From contig JAITTY010000008.1 of NCBI GenBank assembly GCA_031286695.1, positions 28,012 through 92,011 of the forward strand: a stretch of 64,000 bases of DNA, written 5' to 3'. A model generated the notes under the pieces. That model was not told the origin of the DNA, did not search any database, and was given only the letters and a program-made list of their open reading frames with translations. This DNA is from Sphingobacterium sp. (GTDB lineage Bacteria > Bacteroidota > Bacteroidia > Sphingobacteriales > Sphingobacteriaceae). Positions 1 through 8,186 of the stretch are shown in pieces (the stretch's first letter is position 1; each line of letters begins with the position of its first letter). The position numbers were made by a program, and so were the translations under genes.

Positions 1-151
1 GCCACATCGGCAAATTGATAGCAACTATCTCCGCGTCATCAGATACATTTGATCTGCTCACGAAGTCCATATTGGAAGCTTTTTTTACGATGCATGACTG
101 CATAGAGAAAAGGAATCCAATTAGGCACAACAAGGTTAGTAATCTTTTCAT
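1..151 (-). CDS. DUF4252-type lipoprotein, C-terminally cut by window edge
   Basis: The reading frame opens with ATG at 151 and runs off the left edge after 50 codons. It starts MKRLLTLLCLIGFLFSMQSC, a lipoprotein signal peptide with the lipidated Cys at residue 20. After the Cys come IVKKASNMDFVSRSN and an acidic stretch. It begins 6 bases after the stop of the preceding DUF4252 gene and is the fourth cistron of the sigma/anti-sigma operon. Assignment to DUF4252 rests on the tandem context and on the general look of the N-terminus, so it is an inference. The function of the family is unknown; its members are secreted or lipid-anchored proteins that often sit next to ECF sigma factors in Bacteroidota. 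Confidence 0.6.
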   Translation of the reverse strand, partial: MKRLLTLLCLIGFLFSMQSCIVKKASNMDFVSRSNVSDDAEIVAINLPMW

Positions 152-157
152 AATTTT

Positions 158-679
158 CTACTTTTTGTTGTTCTCCGTTTTGTTCTTATTCACTTTGTTG
201 TTGCCTTCATTGACCAAGCTGGTCACGTCTTTCAAAGGGATGGCCCCATCAAGGATCATAAATAAATTTTGTCCATCTCCATTTATTGTCAGCAACAGAT
301 TATTCAGGATATCGGCATTTGCAGACATATTTTCAACCATGAATCGAATGTCTTGACCTTCACTATTGAGCGACATGAGTTCTTCATATTTTAAATTGGA
401 GACTGCACCTCGAATGATATCTGTTAATGCTTTATCCTCACCATCCTCAACAATTAGCATACGTAAAGATTTAACGTTCTTTAGCAGCGGTGTAATGGTC
501 TGCATATCATCATCATCTATTTTTAGATTGCCCAATAATTTAAACATAGGTGCTCCTATTTTAAGTGTTGTCACTCCCTTCTTTCCTTGGTACTGTTCAA
601 ACAGTTTATCCAGTTTAGAAATTTGTGCGTTTGCCATACTTGCTACAAGTAAAAGGCAAGCTATTAAAAAACCTTTCAT
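158..679 (-). CDS. DUF4252 domain secreted protein
   Basis: This encodes 173 residues. Residues 1-18 form a signal peptide ending SMANA, so the mature protein is exported, probably to the periplasm. The body, from ISKLDKLFEQYQGKKGVT onward, matches the DUF4252 family in its start, in the LRMLIVEDGE strand near residue 75 and in its overall length. The C-terminal tail is Asn/Lys rich (NKVNKNKTENNKK). The gene lies 6 bases after the anti-sigma gene and 6 bases before a second DUF4252-like gene, which points to one transcript with the sigma factor. The role is unknown. A regulated envelope function under the ECF sigma factor is inferred from position only. Confidence 0.8.
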   Translation of the reverse strand: MKGFLIACLLLVASMANAQISKLDKLFEQYQGKKGVTTLKIGAPMFKLLGNLKIDDDDMQTITPLLKNVKSLRMLIVEDGEDKALTDIIRGAVSNLKYEELMSLNSEGQDIRFMVENMSANADILNNLLLTINGDGQNLFMILDGAIPLKDVTSLVNEGNNKVNKNKTENNKK

Positions 680-685
680 GCTATT

Positions 686-1375
686 TTAGTTAATCGTTAT
701 CGACATTTGTTTTATATTCATTGCTTTATCTACGCCATTTTCCAGATTATTTGCCAGCAAGCCCAATGACTTTAATGTCAATTCAACAGCTTCCTCTTCG
801 TTGGCTACTGGTTTTCCATTCAGAACGACATAGTCTGCCCGGTAGGACTCTCCTATTGTCGATTCCAAACTTTCGGACACGACTTCTTTCTTCACTGTCC
901 AATCTTTGGTTTGTTTTTTTACTTTTGGACGTTTGAAAGTTTCTGCTGTTCGCATCGCCTTCCGGCTGTCCTCCATACTTACCCCATCATTATTATTGGG
1001 GACTGCTATTTCTATATTTTGATCACCAAGGGGCTTCTTGTTGGCAGGCTTGAGCTCTTTCGTTTCTTTTTTGGCGAGCACAGGCCCTTGAATTATTGAT
1101 TCCTGATTTAGGAATAATGATAGCCCAATAGTCATCAAAAGCACTGCCGCAGCCGCATATTTCACCCAGCTACGATTCCACCATACAATATATTTTTTCT
1201 CGTCATTGATCTGACTTTCGAAATCGGCAAAGGACCAGTCCATTTTGACATCCTTTTCCCGATTCAATGATTGAAAAAAAACACTATCCGAGTTTTTCAG
1301 CTCTTTTTCTTCCTCTAATGACGACTGACCATTAAAGTACTTGTCTTCCAATTCTTTTCGTTTTTTATCTTTCAT
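686..1375 (-). CDS. putative membrane anti-sigma factor
   Basis: This encodes about 229 residues from ATG at 1375. A longer frame to 1414 exists but would overlap the sigma gene by 35 bases, and the ATG at 1375 lies just 4 bases after the sigma stop codon. The cytoplasmic N-terminus contains YFNGQSSLEEEKELKN, the short helix typical of small Bacteroidota anti-sigma proteins. A single membrane helix spans roughly residues 71-89 (VKYAAAAVLLMTIGLSLFL), followed by a polar, charged periplasmic part. Family knowledge suggests the N-terminal part binds the adjacent ECF sigma factor and releases it on an envelope signal. No Pfam-grade motif was verified, so the call rests on topology and position. 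Confidence 0.7.
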   Translation of the reverse strand: MKDKKRKELEDKYFNGQSSLEEEKELKNSDSVFFQSLNREKDVKMDWSFADFESQINDEKKYIVWWNRSWVKYAAAAVLLMTIGLSLFLNQESIIQGPVLAKKETKELKPANKKPLGDQNIEIAVPNNNDGVSMEDSRKAMRTAETFKRPKVKKQTKDWTVKKEVVSESLESTIGESYRADYVVLNGKPVANEEEAVELTLKSLGLLANNLENGVDKAMNIKQMSITIN

Positions 1376-1379
1376 CACT

Positions 1380-1895
1380 CTACTTCTTATTTGTATAAAT
1401 CCGTGCCGCTTCATAATCGAATAACTTTGTCAGTTGTTCTTTTACCTTTTGCCTTGCACGCATTAGATTAACTCTAACTGCAGATTCTCCCATATCTAAG
1501 ACTTCACCTATTTCATCAATATCATAATCCTCGACATCACGCAAATGCATCACCAAGCGTTGCTTCTCGGGAAGGGAGTTAATCATCTCCAGAATAACTT
1601 CCTTGGTATTCTCTACAGAATACTCTGCTGTCGAAACGGCCTGATACTGGTCGACATAATCCGACCTTACTTTATCTTTCTTAATCCGGTTCAACGCTTC
1701 ATTTTTTACGCTCTGCATACAGAATGCCTCCATATTTTTGTATTGATGAAGTTGATCTTTCAATTTCCACAACCGCATCATAACATTCTGTACAGCATCA
1801 AAGGCTTCGTCATCATCAACCAAGATCCGTTTCGCAAAGCGAAATAGCTTATCCTTATGGATGAAAACGGTATTCTTAAATTGTTCTTGGTTCAT
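1380..1895 (-). CDS. ECF-type RNA polymerase sigma-70 factor
   Basis: This encodes 171 residues, the normal ECF length. Region 2 is at residues 15-60, with the core-binding and -10 reading segment (DDDEAFDAVQNVMMRLWKLK). Region 4 is at residues 110-160, with LPEKQRLVMHLRDVEDYDI followed by a helix-turn-helix (IGEVLDMGESAVRVNLMRAR). It is the first gene of a minus-strand operon with an anti-sigma gene and two DUF4252 genes. The 200 bases upstream separate it from a divergent lipoprotein gene. The regulon cannot be read from the sequence, although autoregulation of the operon is usual for such pairs. Confidence 0.93.
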   Translation of the reverse strand: MNQEQFKNTVFIHKDKLFRFAKRILVDDDEAFDAVQNVMMRLWKLKDQLHQYKNMEAFCMQSVKNEALNRIKKDKVRSDYVDQYQAVSTAEYSVENTKEVILEMINSLPEKQRLVMHLRDVEDYDIDEIGEVLDMGESAVRVNLMRARQKVKEQLTKLFDYEAARIYTNKK

Positions 1896-2125
1896 GTGCT
1901 GTTCAGTATGAAGACCTATTTATTTGCCTTTTATATCATCAAGACATTTCAGCAAATCTATTTATTACATCTAATATGAATATTTTTTTAAACATATCTA
2001 TTTCGCGGTATATTTAAACTTAACACCTGGTGCAAAGGCCTTATTTTTAACCTTATTACAAACAAAATACGTGTATAAGCTGTTACTTAAGATGCTGAAT
2101 GATTAAAAAATTAAACAAAAAAATT

Positions 2126-2962
2126 ATGAAGTATTACAGAATTACAGGTATTACTGCTGCATTAGCACTTATGGTAGGCGCTATTGGATGTAACAACTCA
2201 TCTACGAAAGGCACAGATGGGGCTGACTCAAGCAGCAGTATCGACACAAATACTGCACAAAAGATGGACTCCATCACGGTTAGTCCTATTGCAGACTCTA
2301 AAGAATTTCCTGGAGCCGACTTACAGATCGCCTCGATCACTGCAGAGAAGGCAGGAGCAGACTCTGCAAAAGTCACTGTAAAGTATGCGGTCAAAAATTT
2401 CAAGTTGACCGAAATGACCGACGATGCACATGCTGCGCATATGGCCAACTCACATGATGGACAACATATTCATTTCATCCTAGATAATAAGCCCTATACC
2501 GCTCTCTACAAACCCGAGAACTCGGTTACAGTCCCCCTAAATTCGGAACATTATCTACTCTCATTTTTATCAAGGTCTTATCATGAATCCATAAAGACTA
2601 CCGAAGCCTCAAAATTGGTGAAATTTAAAATTGATGCTATGGGGAAATTGACAACAGATGCTACCCCAAAAGAACCTTCGCTTTTCTATTCTAGACCAAA
2701 AGGAGAATATAAAGGTGAAGAAACAAAAAATCTTCTTTTGGATTTTTATCTAGTTAATACAAATCTTGCTCCGGATGGCAATAAAGTAATCGCTGATATC
2801 AACGGTCAGACATTTACATTGGATAAATGGGGGCCTTATGAAATAAAAGGTTTGCCATTGGGCAACAATAAGGTCAAATTGACTTTGGTGGACAAGGACG
2901 GCAACGCTGTTACCGGAGATAACGTATCCGTAGAGCGTGACATCAAACTATCTGAAAAATAG
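2126..2962 (+). CDS. lipoprotein of unknown function, His-rich segment
   Basis: This encodes about 278 residues from ATG at 2126; an in-frame ATG at 2099 would put nine extra Lys/Asn-rich residues before the signal peptide. Residues 1-21 form the signal peptide, with the lipidated Cys at 22 (MVGAIGCNN). A low-complexity Ser/Thr/Asp linker follows. Near residues 95-115 there is a histidine cluster (DDAHAAHMANSHDGQHIHF) that could bind a metal or form part of a beta-sandwich edge. A second beta-rich region covers roughly residues 185-275. I do not recognise a named family. The gene stands alone and ends at a strong terminator. Confidence 0.6.
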   Translation: MKYYRITGITAALALMVGAIGCNNSSTKGTDGADSSSSIDTNTAQKMDSITVSPIADSKEFPGADLQIASITAEKAGADSAKVTVKYAVKNFKLTEMTDDAHAAHMANSHDGQHIHFILDNKPYTALYKPENSVTVPLNSEHYLLSFLSRSYHESIKTTEASKLVKFKIDAMGKLTTDATPKEPSLFYSRPKGEYKGEETKNLLLDFYLVNTNLAPDGNKVIADINGQTFTLDKWGPYEIKGLPLGNNKVKLTLVDKDGNAVTGDNVSVERDIKLSEK

Positions 2963-2981
2963 AAATAGGTTTATAACGAGC

Positions 2982-3012
2982 AAAAGAGCCGCACGTAGAT
3001 GCGGCTCTTTTG
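2982..3012 (+). terminator. intrinsic terminator after the lipoprotein gene
   Basis: The stem AAAAGAGCCGCA (2982-2993) pairs perfectly with TGCGGCTCTTTT (3000-3011) around a 6-base loop, with the T run formed by the stem end. It lies 20 bases past the stop codon at 2962. It may also act on the minus strand for the facing DUF3472 gene, which ends at 3067. Confidence 0.9.
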
Positions 3013-3066
3013 CTATCACTATATCAAACAAACTGTACATTCCGTACATGTCTTTGGTATTTTCTA

Positions 3067-4359
3067 TTACGGCAATTTTTCAAAATCAATTTTCGGAGCT
3101 GTATTTTTATTAACGTATTCGAATTTACTTCCTGGCTTAACAATTTCGTTAAAGAAGCCGCCATTTCTAAGAAAATACCCATTTTCCGTTTTGCCACCCA
3201 TCGCATCAATACGCTGATTGGCACGATACGTATTGTCGACACTGAATGAAGCCTCTTGCACAGCCTTCCACTGTCCATCATAAACCCATTGATTGCCAAA
3301 TTCAACCTTTCTGCCCAAGTAGCCTTGATTAGGGCTAAAGTTCTCCAAGAAACTGTGGAAGCGTTTTAGGTAGGTATTTGTCTGTGGACGTTTGAAGCTT
3401 GCAATCACATTCCAGGCATTCTCTTCTGGAATAAAAAACCAAGCTGTATAATCCGTATTTCCTTTCCCATCGGGTTCACCTTTCAGCAGAAACTTATAAG
3501 TTACTCCTGCTTTCCAAAAATACTTGCGGTAACTTTGTCCGCCAGAGCCCTCGTTGCCAAATTCTCCTGAATGCACATCTTTTCCTTTTTTCAGCAGATG
3601 GATTTTTTGTTCGTCCGGAATACTTTTCGGATCATCGGTATGGAATGGACTCCATACTGAAAATAAGATACGTCGCTCGGTTTCAGAATTTACCTGTATG
3701 CCAAAGTATCCTTCTCCAAAACCATTTGCCATAAAATATGACCCAACTTTATCTTCTCCTTGAGGAACTGTCACCTCGTTATAATAGTAACTGACATTGC
3801 CATCGGTAGGTATTGTGTAATTTAAATGGCAGGAAGGGCCTCTTCTGGACCAATAGTAATATTCGGGATCATTGGAAAATAGAAGTCCTCCTGAAGCAGC
3901 TTCGCCGCTCACAAGCAATTCGGTTACATTGGCAAAATTGCTCCCCGATTTACTTATGCCTTTTAAATTAACCTGGACGTAACCGGGCGTCTTTACATCA
4001 ATGGACAGAGGTGCTGTTTCCGACAGTTCACTACCTTCCACATTCACGATCGCCTTTTTCCCCAAAGCGTCTATTGCTATTTTGGATTTGCCCCCATCAT
4101 TTTTTGCCTTCAGTTTTAAGGTCAATTTCCCCGCTTTTTGAGCCCTAAAATAAACCGATGCCACTTCCTTATCACTGGACCATTTTACCAAGCCATTGCG
4201 ACCGGAAATTTCCGCATTACCGGTTTGTCCTGCGGTAATGAAAGCATTCCCTGCGAGCGGAACTATAAAAGTCTGTTGCGCTGTCTGCGCGATACTCCCT
4301 ATCGAAAGACAAGATAAAGCCCCCATAAAGAGGCCCTGGATAAAGTGTTTTCTTTTCAT
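3067..4359 (-). CDS. secreted DUF5077/DUF3472 domain protein
   Basis: This encodes 430 residues. A Sec signal peptide covers residues 1-24 (ending GSIAQ). Residues 28-150 form a beta-rich domain resembling DUF5077, a carbohydrate-binding-like module. Residues 155-345 carry the DUF3472 signature, including EYYYWSRRGPSCHL, ANGFGEGYFGIQVNS and FSVWSPFHTDDP. Proteins of this build are common in Bacteroidota and are presumed to act on or bind polysaccharides; no catalytic residues are established. The gene is transcribed alone, and its facing neighbour shares the terminator at 2982-3012. The product is probably periplasmic or surface exposed. Confidence 0.82.
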   Translation of the reverse strand: MKRKHFIQGLFMGALSCLSIGSIAQTAQQTFIVPLAGNAFITAGQTGNAEISGRNGLVKWSSDKEVASVYFRAQKAGKLTLKLKAKNDGGKSKIAIDALGKKAIVNVEGSELSETAPLSIDVKTPGYVQVNLKGISKSGSNFANVTELLVSGEAASGGLLFSNDPEYYYWSRRGPSCHLNYTIPTDGNVSYYYNEVTVPQGEDKVGSYFMANGFGEGYFGIQVNSETERRILFSVWSPFHTDDPKSIPDEQKIHLLKKGKDVHSGEFGNEGSGGQSYRKYFWKAGVTYKFLLKGEPDGKGNTDYTAWFFIPEENAWNVIASFKRPQTNTYLKRFHSFLENFSPNQGYLGRKVEFGNQWVYDGQWKAVQEASFSVDNTYRANQRIDAMGGKTENGYFLRNGGFFNEIVKPGSKFEYVNKNTAPKIDFEKLP

Positions 4360-4731
4360 ATTTTAATTTTTTATCAATTTATCTATCACCTTTAGCTAAC
4401 CCAAAGGACCTATCAGCACGATCATTGAAGATTTAAGTTCTTACCGCTCTTTCTATTTTATTGCTCATTGATCGTAGAATAAGGTTTACATCAGCATGGT
4501 AAAGCTGGATTATTTAATGAAGATAAGGGTTAGATTTACAGAAAAAGAAAGGAAATGTATATCAATCGATTGTGTAAAAAAATAGCAATAATTGGTCATT
4601 ATCACATTTCGTGAAATAGTCAATTACAAAATAACAGCGCGTATTTTAGGGTTTTGAAAAGGTGATCTGATCTTTTTGTGTATTTTTAATGTTATAAAAT
4701 AGCATTACACATTGCTAACACAGCACGCCGC
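4360..4731. other. 372-base divergent intergenic region
   Basis: This region separates the minus-strand DUF3472 gene from the plus-strand sensor kinase gene, so it should hold promoters for both. It is very AT rich. I see no exact TAnnTTTG box, no strong hairpin and no credible gene. One 22-codon ATG frame starts near 4517, but nothing supports it. Confidence 0.5.
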
Positions 4732-5910
4732 ATGGAAAAATCCACCAACAGCTTGTCAAGACGTATCATAGGACAAAAACAAATCTCCATATTGATCCAT
4801 GGGTTGGCCTGGCTAATTTTTTTATCCTTTCCTGTGTTATTTTTTAACAATGGCCAATTGGGTATCAAAGAAATGCTCGGTGCTCCAGCATTCTGGATTT
4901 TCACGGGCTGCTTTTTAATCCTATTTTACACCAATGCCTACCTGCTAATTCCCTATGCCATAAAATATCGCAAGTTTGTCAGCTATGGGATCTCCGTTAT
5001 TTTGACGGGTCTATTGTTAGCGTGTTATCTTCAGCCATTTGATCGTCTGATGCGCATCGGAAACCAAACACCACAACATCACAGTGAACCCCATTTTCCG
5101 CCGATAAACAGGCCAGACTTTCCGCCCCCACATCCAGGCAGATATCTTCCAAACCCCGATCATGAGTGGGTCCCTAATCAAAACATGAACCGAGCACCGC
5201 GTAGAGCGGGACAACCAGTCGATATTGCTTCCGTTTACATTTTCCTGTTGACCATTAGCCTTGCCGCCCTTTATAGAATAGTCACCTACTGGATGGAAAC
5301 CCAGCAAAAGATTCGATCGGTGGAGCAAGATCGGATGAACGCCGAGCTTTCCTTTTTAAAAGCACAGGTTCACCCCCACTTTTTGTTCAACACGTTAAAT
5401 AATATTTACGCACTCGCGTTGACCAATGATGATGCCGTGGCAAGCAGCATCCATCGGTTATCACAATTGATGCGTTATTATATGGATGAGCGTCAAAGTG
5501 ATACCATCGATATCAAGATTGAAATCCAGGCGATACAAGATTTTATCAATCTCCAAAAGCTACGAATAGGTCAAAATTGTTCTATCCGCGAACACTATAC
5601 TGGGCTCGAATATCCCAAAACAATACACGCATTTGTCCTGCTTCCTTTTATTGAAAATGCATTCAAATATGGACTGAGTACGATTGAACCTTGTCAGTTC
5701 AGTTTTGAAGTCATCCTAACTCCGACATCCTGTGCATTAAATGTCAAGAACAGCATAAACAGACAGGCGACAGAACAGCACCGCACTGGAACAGGTATCA
5801 AAAATGTCAAACGCCTACTGGATCATTTCTATGCCAATAGACATCGCCTGACGATCAAGCAGGATGATCATTCCTTTTTTGTTCAGCTTATCCTGTACAT
5901 TTCTCCATAA
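4732..5910 (+). CDS. LytS/YehU-type membrane sensor histidine kinase
   Basis: This encodes 392 residues. Four membrane helices lie near residues 18-38, 52-74, 84-101 and 166-186. The loop between helices 3 and 4 (about 101-163) is unusually rich in proline and histidine. The His_kinase domain begins around residue 200 with LKAQVHPHFLFNTLNNIYAL, where His214 is the predicted phosphorylated residue. The ATPase part includes PFIENAFKYGL (N box, about 305-315) and a short G box (GTGIKNVKRLL). The gene is followed 62 bases later by a LytTR response regulator, and the two form a two-component pair. The signal is unknown. Confidence 0.9.
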   Translation: MEKSTNSLSRRIIGQKQISILIHGLAWLIFLSFPVLFFNNGQLGIKEMLGAPAFWIFTGCFLILFYTNAYLLIPYAIKYRKFVSYGISVILTGLLLACYLQPFDRLMRIGNQTPQHHSEPHFPPINRPDFPPPHPGRYLPNPDHEWVPNQNMNRAPRRAGQPVDIASVYIFLLTISLAALYRIVTYWMETQQKIRSVEQDRMNAELSFLKAQVHPHFLFNTLNNIYALALTNDDAVASSIHRLSQLMRYYMDERQSDTIDIKIEIQAIQDFINLQKLRIGQNCSIREHYTGLEYPKTIHAFVLLPFIENAFKYGLSTIEPCQFSFEVILTPTSCALNVKNSINRQATEQHRTGTGIKNVKRLLDHFYANRHRLTIKQDDHSFFVQLILYISP

Positions 5911-5972
5911 ATTGTTTCTATATTAGGCTATACGATTTATATATATACAAAATCAGTTTATCTAAAAAATCG

Positions 5973-6659
5973 ATGTTGACTTGCATTGCTCTTGATGACG
6001 AGCCATTGGCTCTACGTATTATTTCGACCTTCACAACGAAACACCCTTCGTTACAGCTTGTCGCAAGCTTCAATAATCCTCGTGATGCTGCGCTTTTTCT
6101 AGCTAATAACAGTGTTGATTTGATTTTTTTAGATATAGATATGCTCGAAATCAATGGTGTTGATTTTGCAAAGAAACTCAACCCCAGGCCGCTGTTGATT
6201 TTCACCACCGCCCATAAAGAGTACGCAATCGATGGATTTGAGCTCGATTCTGTCGATTATCTCCTGAAGCCATTTGACTTTCTACGATTTGAACGCGCTA
6301 TCGACAAGGCGATGACAAGATCACTTCCACAGAACCATCGTCCTTTTTTAATGGTCAACGTCGAGTATCAACGGATCAAAGTCTATCTCGATGAAATCGA
6401 ATGTTTGGAAAGCATGCAGGATTATATCAAGATTCATCTTATACAAGGCAAAACAATATTGACTTTATCAACAATGAAAGCCATGCTTGACCGCCTTCCG
6501 CTAGATCAGTTTATCCGCATCCACCGCAGTTTCGTTGTTGCTATCAAGCATATAATCACTTTCTCTCAGCGTAAGATACAATTACCGCACTTCACATTAA
6601 AAGTGGGCGACGGGTATTACAGCGAAGTCGTTAAATGTCTACGTGATTCGTCGACATAA
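5973..6659 (+). CDS. LytTR-family response regulator
   Basis: This encodes 228 residues. The receiver domain covers residues 1-118, with the acidic pair Asp8/Asp9, the phosphoacceptor Asp54 in LIFLDIDM, Thr84 in IFTTAHKEYA and Lys104 in YLLKPFDF. The LytTR DNA-binding domain covers about residues 125-228 (MVNVEYQRIKVYLDEIECLE, then FIRIHRSFVVAIKHI). It is the cognate partner of the LytS-type kinase just upstream. LytTR proteins bind direct repeats upstream of their targets. The dioxygenase/cupin genes 78 bases downstream are candidate targets by position only. Confidence 0.93.
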   Translation: MLTCIALDDEPLALRIISTFTTKHPSLQLVASFNNPRDAALFLANNSVDLIFLDIDMLEINGVDFAKKLNPRPLLIFTTAHKEYAIDGFELDSVDYLLKPFDFLRFERAIDKAMTRSLPQNHRPFLMVNVEYQRIKVYLDEIECLESMQDYIKIHLIQGKTILTLSTMKAMLDRLPLDQFIRIHRSFVVAIKHIITFSQRKIQLPHFTLKVGDGYYSEVVKCLRDSST

Positions 6660-6737
6660 TAAGTCTCTTTATCGATACTTAACATTATTTTACATCTCCG
6701 TCCACTACCTTGCTTCCATCAATAAAAAAGAAGAGTT

Positions 6738-7460
6738 ATGGAACGCAAACATTTTATAAGAACTTTATCGCTATTGGCATTTTCTGGACCAATGGTATGG
6801 GCTGCCTGCAAGAAAGACGACGCTTCAACAACGACCGATGAGGGTACGGATGTCAATGTGGATTCGAGCTGCAGTGTCACTCCTACGGAAACCGAGGGCC
6901 CTTTTCCAACAAAAACGCCTTCAAGTTATGTCCGTTCAGATATACGCAAAGGCGATGGTATCGGTGCAAATATGCTCGGTTTAATTACCATTGTGAATAC
7001 CAATAATAACTGTACAGCTTTAGAAGGCGCCTTAGTCGATATATGGCACTGTGATGTGGAGGGCAATTACTCACAATATGGTGGTACACAAATGCAATCC
7101 AGCAATTATCAGTCGGTCAATTGGTACCGTGGCCGACAAGTCACCAACGCCAATGGGCTTGTTTCCTTTCAGACGATCTTTCCAGGATGGTATCAGGGGC
7201 GAGCAACCCATATTCACGTTCACGTATATGATGCGACAGGCAAATCACTACTGGTTACCCAAATTGCTTTCCAAGATAGTCTCTGCCTTGAAGTCAATAA
7301 TACTGGTTCGGCCTACGGTTATAAAAAAGGTGTGTCGGGATACACGTATAATGCCAACGATAATGTATTCAGCGATGGCGTTACCAAAGAAATGTCTACC
7401 GTCACCGGATCCCTATCGGAAGGTTTCCAAATGAAAATGACGATTCATGTCAGTGCCTAA
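6738..7460 (+). CDS. intradiol ring-cleavage dioxygenase-like lipoprotein
   Basis: This encodes 240 residues. The N-terminus has a lipoprotein signal with Cys24 (MVWAACKKDD), then a Thr/Asp linker. From residue 49 it follows the intradiol dioxygenase beta-barrel: TPTETEGPFPTK, GALVDIWHCDVEGNYSQYG, then FPGWYQGRATHIHVHVY. The predicted Fe(III) ligands are Tyr111, Tyr152, His158 and His160, all present. Cytoplasmic relatives cleave catechols or protocatechuate; this one is exported and lipid anchored, so its substrate is uncertain. It is followed 9 bases later by a cupin gene and preceded by a two-component pair. Secreted family members are found in several Bacteroidota. Confidence 0.85.
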   Translation: MERKHFIRTLSLLAFSGPMVWAACKKDDASTTTDEGTDVNVDSSCSVTPTETEGPFPTKTPSSYVRSDIRKGDGIGANMLGLITIVNTNNNCTALEGALVDIWHCDVEGNYSQYGGTQMQSSNYQSVNWYRGRQVTNANGLVSFQTIFPGWYQGRATHIHVHVYDATGKSLLVTQIAFQDSLCLEVNNTGSAYGYKKGVSGYTYNANDNVFSDGVTKEMSTVTGSLSEGFQMKMTIHVSA

Positions 7461-7469
7461 AATCCAGTC

Positions 7470-8156
7470 ATGCAGGATATTCGAATATATATAGCCGAAC
7501 AGCGGGGGGAAACATCCATGGGAACAACTATTGTCCGTAGCACGCTCAATTATGGCTCCTTTGTTTCTCCCCATCGTGCGGCAATCGGCCAGCTCCAACA
7601 GGTCAATACTTGGGAAGTAACGCCAAATGGAGACCTGGATCTTCCGTTAATTAAATCTACTTCGTCGGTGTTAATCCCCTTAGTTGGCGACCTTTCAATC
7701 ACCGTTGATGGCGAAGCTTATTCAGTACCTGTAGGAACCGCTTTTATAAAGCATTCAGAGAAAAATAAAATTTTAAATATTAAAGCATTAAACGAGTCCA
7801 ACACCGCAATCACATTTCAGGAATTTACTTTTTCTACCTCAACTTACAGCCCTACACTACCTCATATTGTGGATCTACCACTTGCTGCTTCATTTGAAAA
7901 AAATAAAATGCATCCTGTATACACCGAATTAGCTGCTGACTTTCAGCTCTATTTCGGTGCTTTTATCGGGAAACATGATTTTGAGTTGCAGATTGGAAGT
8001 ATTCACAAAAGAGCTTTTGCTTTTGTGCTAGATGGTAACATTGAGGTGGAAGAACGTATTCTTTATCCATTTGATAGTCTTTATTTACCAGACTCAAAAA
8101 GCTTAGATATCGAATGCTTATCGGCAACTGGCCTTTTGGTGGTTTTGTGTTTTTAA
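7470..8156 (+). CDS. pirin-like bicupin protein, metal site apparently degenerate
   Basis: This encodes 228 residues without a signal peptide. The N-terminal pattern (YIAEQRG, then NYGSFVSPHRAAIGQLQQVNTW) follows the opening of YhhW/pirin-like cupins, but the His-containing metal motif expected in the first cupin is not visible. The second half (residues 140-228) is another beta-rich cupin-like region with FAFVLDGNIEVEERILYPFD. It starts 9 bases after the dioxygenase-like gene, so the two are probably co-transcribed. It could be a non-catalytic partner or a sensor. The family call is moderate and the function is unknown. Confidence 0.6.
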   Translation: MQDIRIYIAEQRGETSMGTTIVRSTLNYGSFVSPHRAAIGQLQQVNTWEVTPNGDLDLPLIKSTSSVLIPLVGDLSITVDGEAYSVPVGTAFIKHSEKNKILNIKALNESNTAITFQEFTFSTSTYSPTLPHIVDLPLAASFEKNKMHPVYTELAADFQLYFGAFIGKHDFELQIGSIHKRAFAFVLDGNIEVEERILYPFDSLYLPDSKSLDIECLSATGLLVVLCF

Positions 8157-8186
8157 GTCCTTAATTCTGATCGGATAATCTGATGA

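Noticed and set aside
4517-4585. 22-codon ATG frame in the divergent region before the LytS-type kinase
   Set aside because: It is short, with no ribosome-binding site, no special codons and no regulatory structure near it.
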